Of a stretch of DNA of 64,000 nt, positions 56,853 through 64,000 are shown piece after piece. The notes under the pieces are model-generated. The model was not told the origin of the DNA, ran no database searches, and saw only the letters and a list, made by a program, of their open reading frames with translations. Origin of the DNA: Bosea sp. AS-1 (GTDB taxonomy: Bacteria; Pseudomonadota; Alphaproteobacteria; Rhizobiales; Beijerinckiaceae). Made by a program: the position numbers and the translations under genes. Every line of letters begins with the position of its first letter. Within the stretch, counting starts at the first letter, position 1. Location: contig NZ_CP022370.1 in NCBI RefSeq assembly GCF_002220095.1, forward strand, positions 124,001-188,000, read 5' to 3'.

Positions 56853-58295
56853 ATGGAAATTCTGAAGCGGCAAGCGGTCAGAGGCGGCCTCGCCAAACTT
56901 GTCGGACAGAGTATAACGTTTTCACTCAGGCTGCTTTACATCGTAGTCATGGCGAGGCTGCTCTCGCCCTCCCAATTTGGCCTTGTTGCAATGGTCACGG
57001 TCATAACAGGGATCTATGATTTATTTCGGGACGGCGGCCTTTCCGCGGCGGCCATTCAGCAAGTAACAATTACTGACGATCAAAAATCCGCCCTATTCTG
57101 GGTCAACATCCTCATAGGAACAATCCTTACCTTGCTTTGCCTGATAACTGCACCAGTTCTCGTTCGTTTCTACAATGAGCCTCGTCTTTTCTGGGTCACC
57201 GCGGTGATCTCCGGCGGCTTTCTGTTTAGCGCCGCAGGCGCGCAATATGCAGCTATGTTGCACCGGGAATTGCGTTACGTCACCTTGGCTATGATCGATG
57301 TTTTTTGCGTAGCCGTCAATACTGGAGCTGCCATCGCGATGGCCGCATTCGGCTGGAGTTACTGGTCGATTGTAGTACCCTCCGTTGGTGCGACTGCTAT
57401 CGGTACCATCGTGATGTGGCTGGTTGTTGGTTGGCGACCCGGCTTGCCGAAACGCGATGTCGAGATAGCGGGAATGTTAAAATTCGGCGGAATTATGACT
57501 TTGAATAATTTGATTGTTTATTTTGCGTATAATTTAGACAAGGTTTTGCTGGGTCGATTTTGGGGAGCTAACGCGCTGGGTCTTTATTCGCGGGCATATC
57601 AACTCATCAATATTCCGACGACACAACTGAACGACGCTATTGGAGGCGTGGCGTTCTCCGCATTGTCACGCCTTCAAAATGACCATGCCCGATATAAGAA
57701 CTATTTCCTTAAAGGATATTCCCTTGTCGTTGCCTTGACGGCTCCGATCACGCTGTTTTCTGCTGCTTTCGCGGATGAAATCGTTCGCGTTGTCATGGGC
57801 CCTCGCTGGGATGCCGCGGCCACGATCTTTCGCCTATTAACACCGACCGTCCTGTTCTTTGGGTTGGTCAACCCACTCGCTTGGTTTCTGATGTCGAGTG
57901 GCCTACAACGACGAAGCTTGAACATTGCGCTGGTTCTCGCGCCAATTTGTGTCGCCTCCTATTTCTCTGGACTGCCTTACGGGCCGAGCGGCGTGGCTGC
58001 CGCTTATTCCATAGCACTGACGTTGTGGCTGCTTCCGCATATGTTATGGTGTATCAGGGGAACAGCCATCACGCTGACCGATTTGCTTGGAGCAATCTGG
58101 CCGCCGATCAGTTCGGCGCTTGTCGCGACGATTGTCGCGATTGCCATAGGAGTTCTCGTCGGTTATACGGGATCTGTGCTATTGAGTGTTACCTTGAAGG
58201 CGGCCGTTATGGCAGCGATGTACGCCGCAATGCTGCTTGTCGTAATGGGCCAGAAGACATTCTACTTGAGTCTCCTATCCCAGTTGCGCGCCTAG
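56853..58295 (+). CDS. Wzx-like polysaccharide flippase / MATE-MOP exporter
   Basis: About 480 residues from ATG 56853 (GGGAG upstream); an earlier in-frame ATG at 56793 adds 20 residues. It has 12-14 membrane helices with the family opening (GLAKLVGQSITFSLRLLYIVVMARLLSPSQFG and YDLFRDGGLSAAAIQQ) and the central YNLDKVLLGRFWGANALGLYSRAYQL. It belongs to the oligosaccharide flippase (MOP) superfamily, which moves lipid-linked sugar units across the inner membrane. No glycosyltransferases lie next to it, so the substrate is unknown. Confidence 0.88.
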   Translation: MEILKRQAVRGGLAKLVGQSITFSLRLLYIVVMARLLSPSQFGLVAMVTVITGIYDLFRDGGLSAAAIQQVTITDDQKSALFWVNILIGTILTLLCLITAPVLVRFYNEPRLFWVTAVISGGFLFSAAGAQYAAMLHRELRYVTLAMIDVFCVAVNTGAAIAMAAFGWSYWSIVVPSVGATAIGTIVMWLVVGWRPGLPKRDVEIAGMLKFGGIMTLNNLIVYFAYNLDKVLLGRFWGANALGLYSRAYQLINIPTTQLNDAIGGVAFSALSRLQNDHARYKNYFLKGYSLVVALTAPITLFSAAFADEIVRVVMGPRWDAAATIFRLLTPTVLFFGLVNPLAWFLMSSGLQRRSLNIALVLAPICVASYFSGLPYGPSGVAAAYSIALTLWLLPHMLWCIRGTAITLTDLLGAIWPPISSALVATIVAIAIGVLVGYTGSVLLSVTLKAAVMAAMYAAMLLVVMGQKTFYLSLLSQLRA

Positions 58296-58311
58296 GTGCA
58301 CGATCCAGGGT

Positions 58312-58435
58312 GTGTCTGGGCAACGTCCGAGCCCACATTGTCGCTTTATCGACCTCGCGGCCGCACGAACTGTTGCCCTGGGAGTGGCGGCGCCTGCTCC
58401 AGGCCGACGAGATCGTCGATCGGCAAGCCGCCTGA
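58312..58435 (+). mobile_element. IS66-family transposase remnant (C-terminal end)
   Basis: An open fragment encodes CLGNVRAHIVALSTSRPHEL and LPWEWRRLLQ before a stop. The HELLPWEW ending is the IS66 transposase C-terminal element. No other transposase parts are seen, so it is only a vestige. Confidence 0.5.
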
Positions 58436-58684
58436 ACTTCAATCAACCTCATCATAGAGCCGGTTACGCTCGCGCGAGGACACGTATGATGCGGCCCTCC
58501 TCGAATGTGTCCTTGAAATTCGCGCCGCGATCGCATGAGCCGCGGACGATGCCAAGCGTGTCAGAAGGGCGTAGAAGCGCGTGGATGACGTTACCCAGTA
58601 AATCGAGATCGCGCCATACTCGACAAATCCGGTCCGCTCGCAACGGCGCCGCTGATTGCTGTCGATTCACAGCGGCGTCCAGCA

Positions 58685-58750
58685 GTGTCTCGCCTCGTTT
58701 CGGAGTTCGTAGTCGAGCTCTATGCGGTGCACAACGCCTTTGCCGTTCCG
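58685..58750 (+). pseudogene. Vestige of a LysR C-terminus
   Basis: The frame reads VSRLVSEFVVELYAVHNAFAV, about 70% identical to the end of the intact LysR gene (NSGLVSDFVAELYAIRNAFAV). No other part of such a gene is visible nearby. Confidence 0.55.
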
Positions 58751-58800
58751 GGAAAGCGTGAGATAGCCAGTCGTCGCGCGCAAGGTCTACGATCAATCCG

Positions 58801-58863
58801 ACCAGACAAATCATTCTAAAAATGAGGGGGTCAGATATTGGGATCCGCCCCCTCAAGTCTGGT
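58801..58863. repeat. Nested inverted repeat
   Basis: Outer arms ACCAGAC/GTCTGGT (58801-58807, 58857-58863) enclose inner arms TGAGGGGG/CCCCCTCA (58823-58830, 58848-58855), followed by CTCTTTT. It could be a bidirectional terminator or the scar of a small mobile element. Confidence 0.5.
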
Positions 58864-58933
58864 CTCTTTTGGAGGTTGAGGACCAAGCTCGGCTTCAACC
58901 GAACGAGATACTATCATCATACTCACTGGTATC

Positions 58934-58949
58934 TGTGAAAAAACTCACA
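58934..58949. promoter_or_regulatory. CRP-like site 3' of the crp gene
   Basis: TGTGA-AAAAAC-TCACA is a perfect CRP-type palindrome. It lies just past the stop codon of the Crp-family gene, so its role is unclear. Confidence 0.5.
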
Positions 58950-58965
58950 AATATGAAATTTTCTG

Positions 58966-59646
58966 TCATTGCCATTCGATGCCGCCGAGAGCTTTGCTGA
59001 TTTCGGCGCGTAAATACGCTTCGTCGGTGATAACGATGAACCCGCGCGAGCTGTCGATCACGCGTTGCTTTGCCAGCTGGCTCAGATGCCTCGTGACGGT
59101 CTCTCGCTGTGACGCGATCCTGCGCGCCACTTCAGCATGTGTCGGCATTGGCGAAATGCGCAGCCGCCCCTGCTCGTCCCGAACGCCGTGACGGATTAGG
59201 TCTGCATAAAGGCGCGTCTTCATCGGCAGCAATTTGCTCTCGATGTAGAGCTGCTTCATCAGACGCAAGCGGCTGCAAAGCGTTTTTGCCACCAACTCGG
59301 CGAATTCCGGCTGATTGCGCAGCGCTTCCAGGAACTGTCCCCTGTTCAGGACAAGGGCGACAGTATCTTCGATGGCTTGGAAATACGTCGCGGGCTCGTC
59401 GCTACCAAAGGCCGACAACTCACCAACGAAATCTCCAACTCCCAGTTCAAGGAATGAAACATCGTGCCCTTGGGGGCCCAGAAAGAATGTGACCACCTTA
59501 CCTGTCTCGATCAGATAGATGTGGTCCGTCTTGTCGTCCGGCTGCTTGATGAAAGACCCTTTGGGGAACTGTCGCCTCGGAAACCGGCCGCTCGCGAGTA
59601 AGCCCGGAATTGGAATAGCCATCACCGATTGAGTCGCTGTCAACAT
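58966..59646 (-). CDS. Crp/Fnr-family regulator with CRP-like recognition helix
   Basis: About 226 residues from ATG 59646. An N-terminal cyclic-nucleotide-type beta-barrel (KGSFIKQPDDKTDHIYLIETGKV, FLELGVGDFVGELSAFG), a dimer helix and a Crp HTH (THAEVARRIASQRETVTRHLSQL) are seen. The RETVTR recognition helix resembles E. coli CRP (RETVGR), not FNR. There is no FNR-type N-terminal Cys cluster. TGTGA-N6-TCACA-like sites occur three times before the divergent porin and once behind this gene, making the porin a probable target. Confidence 0.88.
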   Translation of the reverse strand: MLTATQSVMAIPIPGLLASGRFPRRQFPKGSFIKQPDDKTDHIYLIETGKVVTFFLGPQGHDVSFLELGVGDFVGELSAFGSDEPATYFQAIEDTVALVLNRGQFLEALRNQPEFAELVAKTLCSRLRLMKQLYIESKLLPMKTRLYADLIRHGVRDEQGRLRISPMPTHAEVARRIASQRETVTRHLSQLAKQRVIDSSRGFIVITDEAYLRAEISKALGGIEWQ

Positions 59647-60254
59647 GGCCGTCGCTCGAATTGCTGCGGCGAAAATCGAAACGGCGGGCGCGGCGCGACC
59701 GATTGCGTCGTGGCGCATGTCGCTTCGCGCAACATCGGATGAAATAGTCCTGCCCTCTCTGTGCATCGTGGAGCTGGGGATGCGGCCGCATGCACCATCG
59801 CGAATTTGTCTACCGAGTGCATTCGACCAACCGTGCGGATGCGTCGCCGCCATAGGCAGTGGTCGCATGCCGACGTTCGCGGAAATGGGACGCTTTCAGC
59901 AAGCTTGGGTCACCAATCTTCGGAAAGCTTGGGCACGAAGAAAGATAGCCGGCAATGTCACCTGCACGGCTTTGTTGGTGGTGTTCTCGCGTATCCAACC
60001 TGATGGCGCTTGCGGGAAACCGAAAGGAACCTTCCTGCTTCGGTGCCAAGTCGCCGGCTGTCCTTACTCTTATTTCTTGTCCTGGGGACAGGAGTGCAAA
60101 AAACCGCCTCGGGGCCCGGGCAATTACCATGGGGCTCCTTTCGGTTGACGAACTACCGGTCTCGCAGAAATGCGTCATCGCCATTCAGTCGCCCCGCCTC
60201 GAACGCGCGACGGTAAGATAAGACTGCGGCGATTCAAGTTACAAATTGTAACAG
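59647..60254. other. Intergenic region between crp-like gene and porin
   Basis: No gene is supported here. The part near the porin contains the CRP-like boxes listed separately. Confidence 0.45.
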
Positions 60255-60268
60255 GTGAAAATCTTCAC
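60255..60268. promoter_or_regulatory. CRP-like site 1 upstream of porin
   Basis: GTGAAAATCTTCAC is a GTGA-N6-TCAC palindrome. Confidence 0.6.
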
Positions 60269-60277
60269 ACTATACAT

Positions 60278-60293
60278 TGTGAAGTTTTTCACA
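60278..60293. promoter_or_regulatory. CRP-like site 2 upstream of porin
   Basis: TGTGA-AGTTTT-TCACA is a perfect match to the CRP consensus. Its centre is 24 bp from the centre of site 1, roughly two helical turns, which would favour cooperative binding on one face. Confidence 0.65.
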
Positions 60294-60332
60294 TGTGTTC
60301 AAATTACAACGCATGAAGACTCAGATGCATCA

Positions 60333-60348
60333 TGTGAATATTTTCACC
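60333..60348. promoter_or_regulatory. CRP-like site 3 upstream of porin
   Basis: TGTGA-ATATTT-TCACC has one mismatch to the CRP consensus and lies about 90 bp before the porin start. Confidence 0.6.
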
Positions 60349-60435
60349 GTCGGGCATCGTCCTGAAGAATACCAATATCATCCGGTTGAATCAAAAGACT
60401 CAGCCAGGCAAAGACCAATTCAATTGGAGGTATTG

Positions 60436-61740
60436 ATGAAGAGCTTCGTTTCAGCATTGGGCATGGCCACCGCGGCCTTTGCCGTGGCCAACAGCGCCAG
60501 CGCCGCCGACCTGCCGTCGCGCAAGAGCGCTCCGGTGGAATATGTGCGTGTTTGCACGGCGTACGGCGCGGGCTTCTTCTACATTCCCGGTACGGACACC
60601 TGCCTGCGAATTGGTGGCCGCGTCCGGGCCGAGTATATGTTCGACCAGCCCTACAGCCGCAACGTTGACGCGTCCGGCTTCCGAGCTCGCGGTCGTCTAA
60701 ACATCGACACGCGCACCGCCACGGCCTATGGAACCCTGCGTGCGTTCATTCGCTATGACATCAATCGCGACAGTGGCCCGTACCGGGTACCTTACGCGAC
60801 CTTCCAGACTGTCAGCGCCTCGAACACGACCTTCCTCGACAAGGCTTTCATCCAGTTCGGGCCGATCACGGCCGGTCGCGCTCAGTCGTTCTTCGATTTC
60901 TACGCGAACGACCTGAACTGGGGTCTGCTGCGCGGTCCGGACTCATCCACGCAGCTGTTTGCCTACACCGCGAACTTCGGCGGCGGATTCAGCGCCACGC
61001 TCTCTGCGGAAGATGGCGCCGAGCGTCGCTTCAACACCTTCGACAACGTCCCCTTCGGCCCGACGGTTTCGACCGGCGGCAACCGCATGCCCGATATCGT
61101 CGCCAACCTCAACATTACGCAGGGCTGGGGCTCGGCCCAGCTCTCGGGCGCGCTTCACCAGATCACCACCGCCAGCGGCAACACCAGCGTCAAACTCGAT
61201 ACCGAGTATGGATTCGCCGGTCTCGCGGGCCTGAAGCTCAACCTGCCGATGCTCGCCCAAGGCGATGTCTTCTGGCTGCAAGGCGTCTATGCTGAAGGCG
61301 CTTCCAGCTATCTCGGCGCCGGTACCTACGGCAGCTTCACCAACAACAACCCCGTTCAGATCGGCGGCGTTCTCGTCAATGCCTTCGACGCGGTCGCGAT
61401 CCCGAACAGCGCCACCACGGCAACGCTCAAGAAGACGCGCGGCTATGCCCTCACGGCAGCGCTCCTGCACTACTGGACCCCGAGCGTCCGTCAGACCCTG
61501 TTCGGCTCGTATCTGAACGTCGAGAATGCCTCGACCACGAACGTCACCGACTTCAAGGAATATCGGGTCGGTTCCAACCTGATCTGGTCGCCGGTCAGCG
61601 GTCTCGATATCGGCGTCGAGGTTCTCTACACGAAGCTCGATCCGAAGGGGCGCGTCGCGGACATCAACCGTGGCGGCGCCTTCACTCTCGCTTCAAGCGA
61701 CGCTGTGTCGGCTCGCCTGCGCGTTCAGCGCGACTTCTGA
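60436..61740 (+). CDS. Rhizobial-type outer-membrane porin (Porin_2)
   Basis: A 434-residue porin from ATG 60436 (GGAGG upstream). The signal peptide ends ANSASAADLP. The mature part shows the family opening APVEYVRVCTAYGAGFFYIP with a conserved Cys pair (VC, TC), then LRIGGRVRAEYMF, alternating beta strands and the terminal aromatic Phe (RLRVQRDF) needed for Bam insertion. It forms a trimeric general diffusion pore. It is preceded by three CRP-like boxes and followed by a strong terminator. Confidence 0.93.
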   Translation: MKSFVSALGMATAAFAVANSASAADLPSRKSAPVEYVRVCTAYGAGFFYIPGTDTCLRIGGRVRAEYMFDQPYSRNVDASGFRARGRLNIDTRTATAYGTLRAFIRYDINRDSGPYRVPYATFQTVSASNTTFLDKAFIQFGPITAGRAQSFFDFYANDLNWGLLRGPDSSTQLFAYTANFGGGFSATLSAEDGAERRFNTFDNVPFGPTVSTGGNRMPDIVANLNITQGWGSAQLSGALHQITTASGNTSVKLDTEYGFAGLAGLKLNLPMLAQGDVFWLQGVYAEGASSYLGAGTYGSFTNNNPVQIGGVLVNAFDAVAIPNSATTATLKKTRGYALTAALLHYWTPSVRQTLFGSYLNVENASTTNVTDFKEYRVGSNLIWSPVSGLDIGVEVLYTKLDPKGRVADINRGGAFTLASSDAVSARLRVQRDF

Positions 61741-61749
61741 TGCATGACG

Positions 61750-61778
61750 GGTCCTCGGCTTCGGCCGAGGACCCTCTT
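61750..61778 (+). terminator. Intrinsic terminator of the porin gene
   Basis: A perfect 10-bp stem GGTCCTCGGC/GCCGAGGACC with a TTCG tetraloop (61750-61773) is followed by CTCTT. Confidence 0.88.
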
Positions 61779-61861
61779 GCATTGCGATGAGCCATTCGAG
61801 GTCAACGCAATGCTCCCGTAACCCACCTTCAAGCGCAAACCGTCTTATTGAGGGTTTGAAA

Positions 61862-62170
61862 ATGAATAGCGAACAATGCCGCGTTGCGCGTGCCATGCTG
61901 GGCTGGAGCATCAAACAGCTCAGCCGCAAGGTTCGTGTCGCTCAAAGAACAATCAGCGATTTTGAAACTGAAGGGCGCGTGCGACCGGAAACCAGAATTC
62001 GGATTCGTTCGATTTTTGTCACAAACGGAATCGAATTCATCCAGGATGACGCCGGCATCGGTTTGAAGCGCCTGTTTAATCTCGACGAATATATCTGTCG
62101 GTTCGGCGAAGAAACTTCGCATCCCCGCTTCGGCGAACTGGAAACACCGGGCATCGAAGCTACCGGCTGA
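61862..62170 (+). CDS. XRE-like HTH protein
   Basis: A 102-residue protein from ATG 61862. The N-terminal HTH is of the short XRE kind (QCRVARAMLGWSIKQLSRKV, RVAQRTISDFETEG, RPETRIRIRSIF), followed by GIEFIQDDAGIGLKRL, a pattern common in rhizobial helix-turn-helix proteins. An in-frame ATG at 61787 is possible but lacks support. No partner or target is evident. Confidence 0.7.
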   Translation: MNSEQCRVARAMLGWSIKQLSRKVRVAQRTISDFETEGRVRPETRIRIRSIFVTNGIEFIQDDAGIGLKRLFNLDEYICRFGEETSHPRFGELETPGIEATG

Positions 62171-62450
62171 CCACGCTATGCTCCCGATGTAAGCATCGCC
62201 TGGAATGCGTACCGGGGCTACTTATCCGTTTCGCTCATCGGCCTCGTGCGATCGGCTCCCCTTATGATGCCTGGTTTCGGGCAGGTCGGACGCCGGCAAT
62301 GACAGGTCGTGGCTCACGGCCCGACTGTGAAGCCCATCACTTTCCAGCACAACTCGGGAGGCGCATCCTGCTTTCCGGGCCACCTCCTGGCCTTGGTCGG
62401 ACGCTGGTGACTCGCGCCCCCTCACGCCGACATCATTGATGGAGTGTCCC

Positions 62451-62963
62451 ATGGACTCGATCTCGCGCCGCCGATTTCTCGCTGCCATGCCGGCCGCCAT
62501 CGCCTCATGTTTCGTGACAGCCGCAAACGCTGCAACGCATTTCCCGGGCACCTGGTCGCCCTCCTATTCCGTGGACGTCGAACGGCTACGCTCATTGGGA
62601 CTAGGACCGATGGCCGATTGGCTCCGTGCGTCGATGACTGACGAGCTCCGCATCGCTTTCCCCGCGAATATTGCGCCCAAGAGGCTGATTGTCCGCCTGA
62701 CCAGCCTGACGCTGTCGTCTTACGCTGGGCGCGGATCGAGAGGCGGTCACGGAAGTGGCGGTGGCGGAGATACCGACTATCTGGAAGGCGAGGCTCTGAT
62801 CATAGGCGCGCGGGGCGAGATCATCAGCCGCTATCCGCAACTTCTCGCCTTGCCATCGAGCTCTGGTGGAGCATGGTACCAACCCGACAGCGAGCGCGCG
62901 CGCATCGCGAATCTGGCGCGCAGCTACGTCTACTGGCTCAGCCGTAACATCCCCAGAAGCTGA
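62451..62963 (+). CDS. Tat-exported protein of unknown function
   Basis: A 170-residue protein with a twin-arginine-like signal ([20 protein letters not shown], cleavage near ANA). The mature part contains [18 protein letters not shown], a beta strand pattern ([19 protein letters not shown]), a Gly-rich loop (GGHGSGGGG) and [13 protein letters not shown]. No domain is recognised. Tat export suggests a folded or cofactor-bearing protein. It lies 170 bp before the Rieske gene in the same direction. Confidence 0.6.
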   Translation: MDSISRRRFLAAMPAAIASCFVTAANAATHFPGTWSPSYSVDVERLRSLGLGPMADWLRASMTDELRIAFPANIAPKRLIVRLTSLTLSSYAGRGSRGGHGSGGGGDTDYLEGEALIIGARGEIISRYPQLLALPSSSGGAWYQPDSERARIANLARSYVYWLSRNIPRS

Positions 62964-63136
62964 CAGGAAACCCGTCACTGGTCGGGAGTGCGGCTGTAAC
63001 CAATTGTAACAGACGAACCCGGAAGATCCTGTCAGAATTGCCGCCAGTGCCAGATCGTTCTTCCTGCTTGGCATCTGGGTTGACCGGGCGAAACATTGGA
63101 ATCTGCTCGCACAAGCGGGCGAAGATTGGTGCGTCC

Positions 63137-63682
63137 ATGACGGACGAACTATCGACAGAACCGGAGAGCGCCTCGACGCGGCGCGACTTTCTTTATTTGA
63201 CCACCGGCTTTGCTGGCGCCACTGGAATGGCAGCTGCAGTGTGGCCACTGGTCGCCAGCTTCCAGCCGACCGCTGACAACGTTGCATTGGCAAGCGCTGA
63301 ATTCGATCTCGCTCCGATCGAGCCCGGCCAGCGCATTACGGTGCTGTGGCGCGGACGGCCCGTATTCATCGTCCGAAGAACGACCGAGCAGATCGCTGGC
63401 GACCAGACCGACGACATGTCCGCCCTGTTGGACCCCGAGCCCGCCACGGCACGATTGCAGAAGCCGGAATGGCTGGTCGTCGTTGGGGTGTGTACCCACC
63501 TCGGATGCATACCGCTCGGACAGAAGACCGGTGATCCGCGCGGCGACTATGATGGCTGGTTCTGCCCCTGCCATGGTTCGGTTTACGATGCCCTCGGTCG
63601 TGTGCGGCGAGGACCGGCACCAAAAAACCTTGTCGTGCCCCCGTATTCCTTTCTCATGCCAGAAAGAATTCGAATCGGTTAG
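63137..63682 (+). CDS. petA: Rieske [2Fe-2S] subunit of cytochrome bc1 (PetA type)
   Basis: A 181-residue protein with a Tat-type anchor ([19 protein letters not shown] plus hydrophobic helix) and the cluster-binding boxes [10 protein letters not shown] and CPCHGSVYD, then [14 protein letters not shown]. This is a complete ubiquinol-cytochrome c reductase iron-sulfur subunit. petB and petC, normally downstream, are absent; instead an ABC-transporter gene faces it. It is probably an extra copy or serves another quinol oxidase-type complex. Confidence 0.88.
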   Translation: MTDELSTEPESASTRRDFLYLTTGFAGATGMAAAVWPLVASFQPTADNVALASAEFDLAPIEPGQRITVLWRGRPVFIVRRTTEQIAGDQTDDMSALLDPEPATARLQKPEWLVVVGVCTHLGCIPLGQKTGDPRGDYDGWFCPCHGSVYDALGRVRRGPAPKNLVVPPYSFLMPERIRIG

Positions 63683-63706
63683 CGATCGCACACCCCCAAG
63701 CGGCAC

Positions 63707-64000
63707 TTAGCTCGCCATCTGCTCGCGACGGCGCGAGGTATCTGGAGCGTCGATTGCCACCGGAACGGTACGAACTTGGCCCATGGCTCTGGTGACCTCA
63801 CTGAAGCGGGCTTTCGCATCCGACCAGTTCTGCATGAAATCAAACAGCTCCCGCAGCGCCGGTGCAATCTCTCGATAGGCGGCAAGGGCGGCGACAAGCG
63901 CCCCGAGCGACAACTGCCCTCGGACAACGAGGTAGCCCCCGATCGTGAAGAAAAAGAACGGCGTCAGATTGGATGTGTAATTGTACAGGCCCTTGATCCT
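63707..64000 (-). CDS. ABC-transporter membrane-domain protein, 3' part
   Basis: The frame is open to the right edge. It reads LYNYTSNLTPFFFFTIGGYLVVRG, then LSLGALVAALAAYREIAPALREL, then a coiled segment (QNWSDAKARFSEVTRAMGQV), and stops at 63707. This is the end of an ABC exporter transmembrane domain. The nucleotide-binding domain is not downstream of it here, so it would be N-terminal or in another gene. It is convergent with the Rieske gene. Confidence 0.65.
   Translation of the reverse strand, partial: RIKGLYNYTSNLTPFFFFTIGGYLVVRGQLSLGALVAALAAYREIAPALRELFDFMQNWSDAKARFSEVTRAMGQVRTVPVAIDAPDTSRRREQMAS

Overview
The window looks like DNA from an alphaproteobacterium of the Hyphomicrobiales (rhizobial type; a Bosea-, Chelatococcus- or Methylobacterium-like host would fit). 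The evidence is the GC-rich codon use, a rhizobial-type porin, an Aap-type amino-acid ABC transporter, a FixH-like gene in a copper cluster, and a set of DUF genes (DUF1419, DUF3085, DUF7007, DUF736, DUF1173) typical of alphaproteobacterial plasmids and ICEs. Genus and species are inference.

Region 1 (1-36 kb) is a plasmid- or ICE-like backbone. It holds a Toprim protein, DUF1419, DUF3085, a giant methylase-helicase, an mqsRA toxin-antitoxin pair, a ParB-family protein, DUF7007, a vapBC pair, an ArdC antirestriction gene, DUF736, HU, DUF1173, an XRE regulator, a ParA/ParG-like partition pair, a MobC-like accessory protein and a relaxase. No type IV secretion genes or replication initiator are visible. 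Three related motifs (AGATRTTAG) lie upstream of the XRE gene, parA and the mob operon.

Region 2 (14,628-25,768), nested inside region 1, is an 11.1-kb mobile element. It splits the backbone ardC gene in two; the halves rejoin in frame, sharing the 5-bp sequence ATCGC. It has imperfect inverted ends, three overlapping tyrosine-recombinase genes plus a small HTH/coiled-coil gene (Tn554-like logic), its own intact ardC, and a mercury operon: merR divergent from merT-merP-merF-merBA. The last gene is an organomercurial lyase-mercuric reductase fusion.

Region 3 (36-48.8 kb) holds a LuxR-type regulator and a copper/metal cluster: two DUF305 proteins, a small exported protein, DUF411, a 37-residue membrane peptide, CusA, CusB, FixH-like, an exported Cys-rich protein, cytochrome b561, a CopA-type P-ATPase and a CopZ-like chaperone. 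The chaperone promoter has a MerR/CueR-type 19-bp spacer, but no cueR gene is present.

Region 4 (48.9-64 kb) looks more chromosomal. metC-aapJ-aapQ-aapM-aapP is read divergently from a LysR regulator. Next come an AT-richer pair (a duplicated Cys-motif protein and a Wzx-like flippase), IS66-like and LysR remnants, a Crp-type regulator, a porin with three CRP-like boxes upstream, an HTH protein, a Tat-signal protein, a lone Rieske protein and the end of an ABC-transporter membrane protein.

A recurring oddity is that about ten genes carry single-base frameshifts, nearly all one-base losses and mostly in C/G runs. This suggests either homopolymer errors in the assembly or widespread decay, so genes marked as frameshifted may be intact in the organism.
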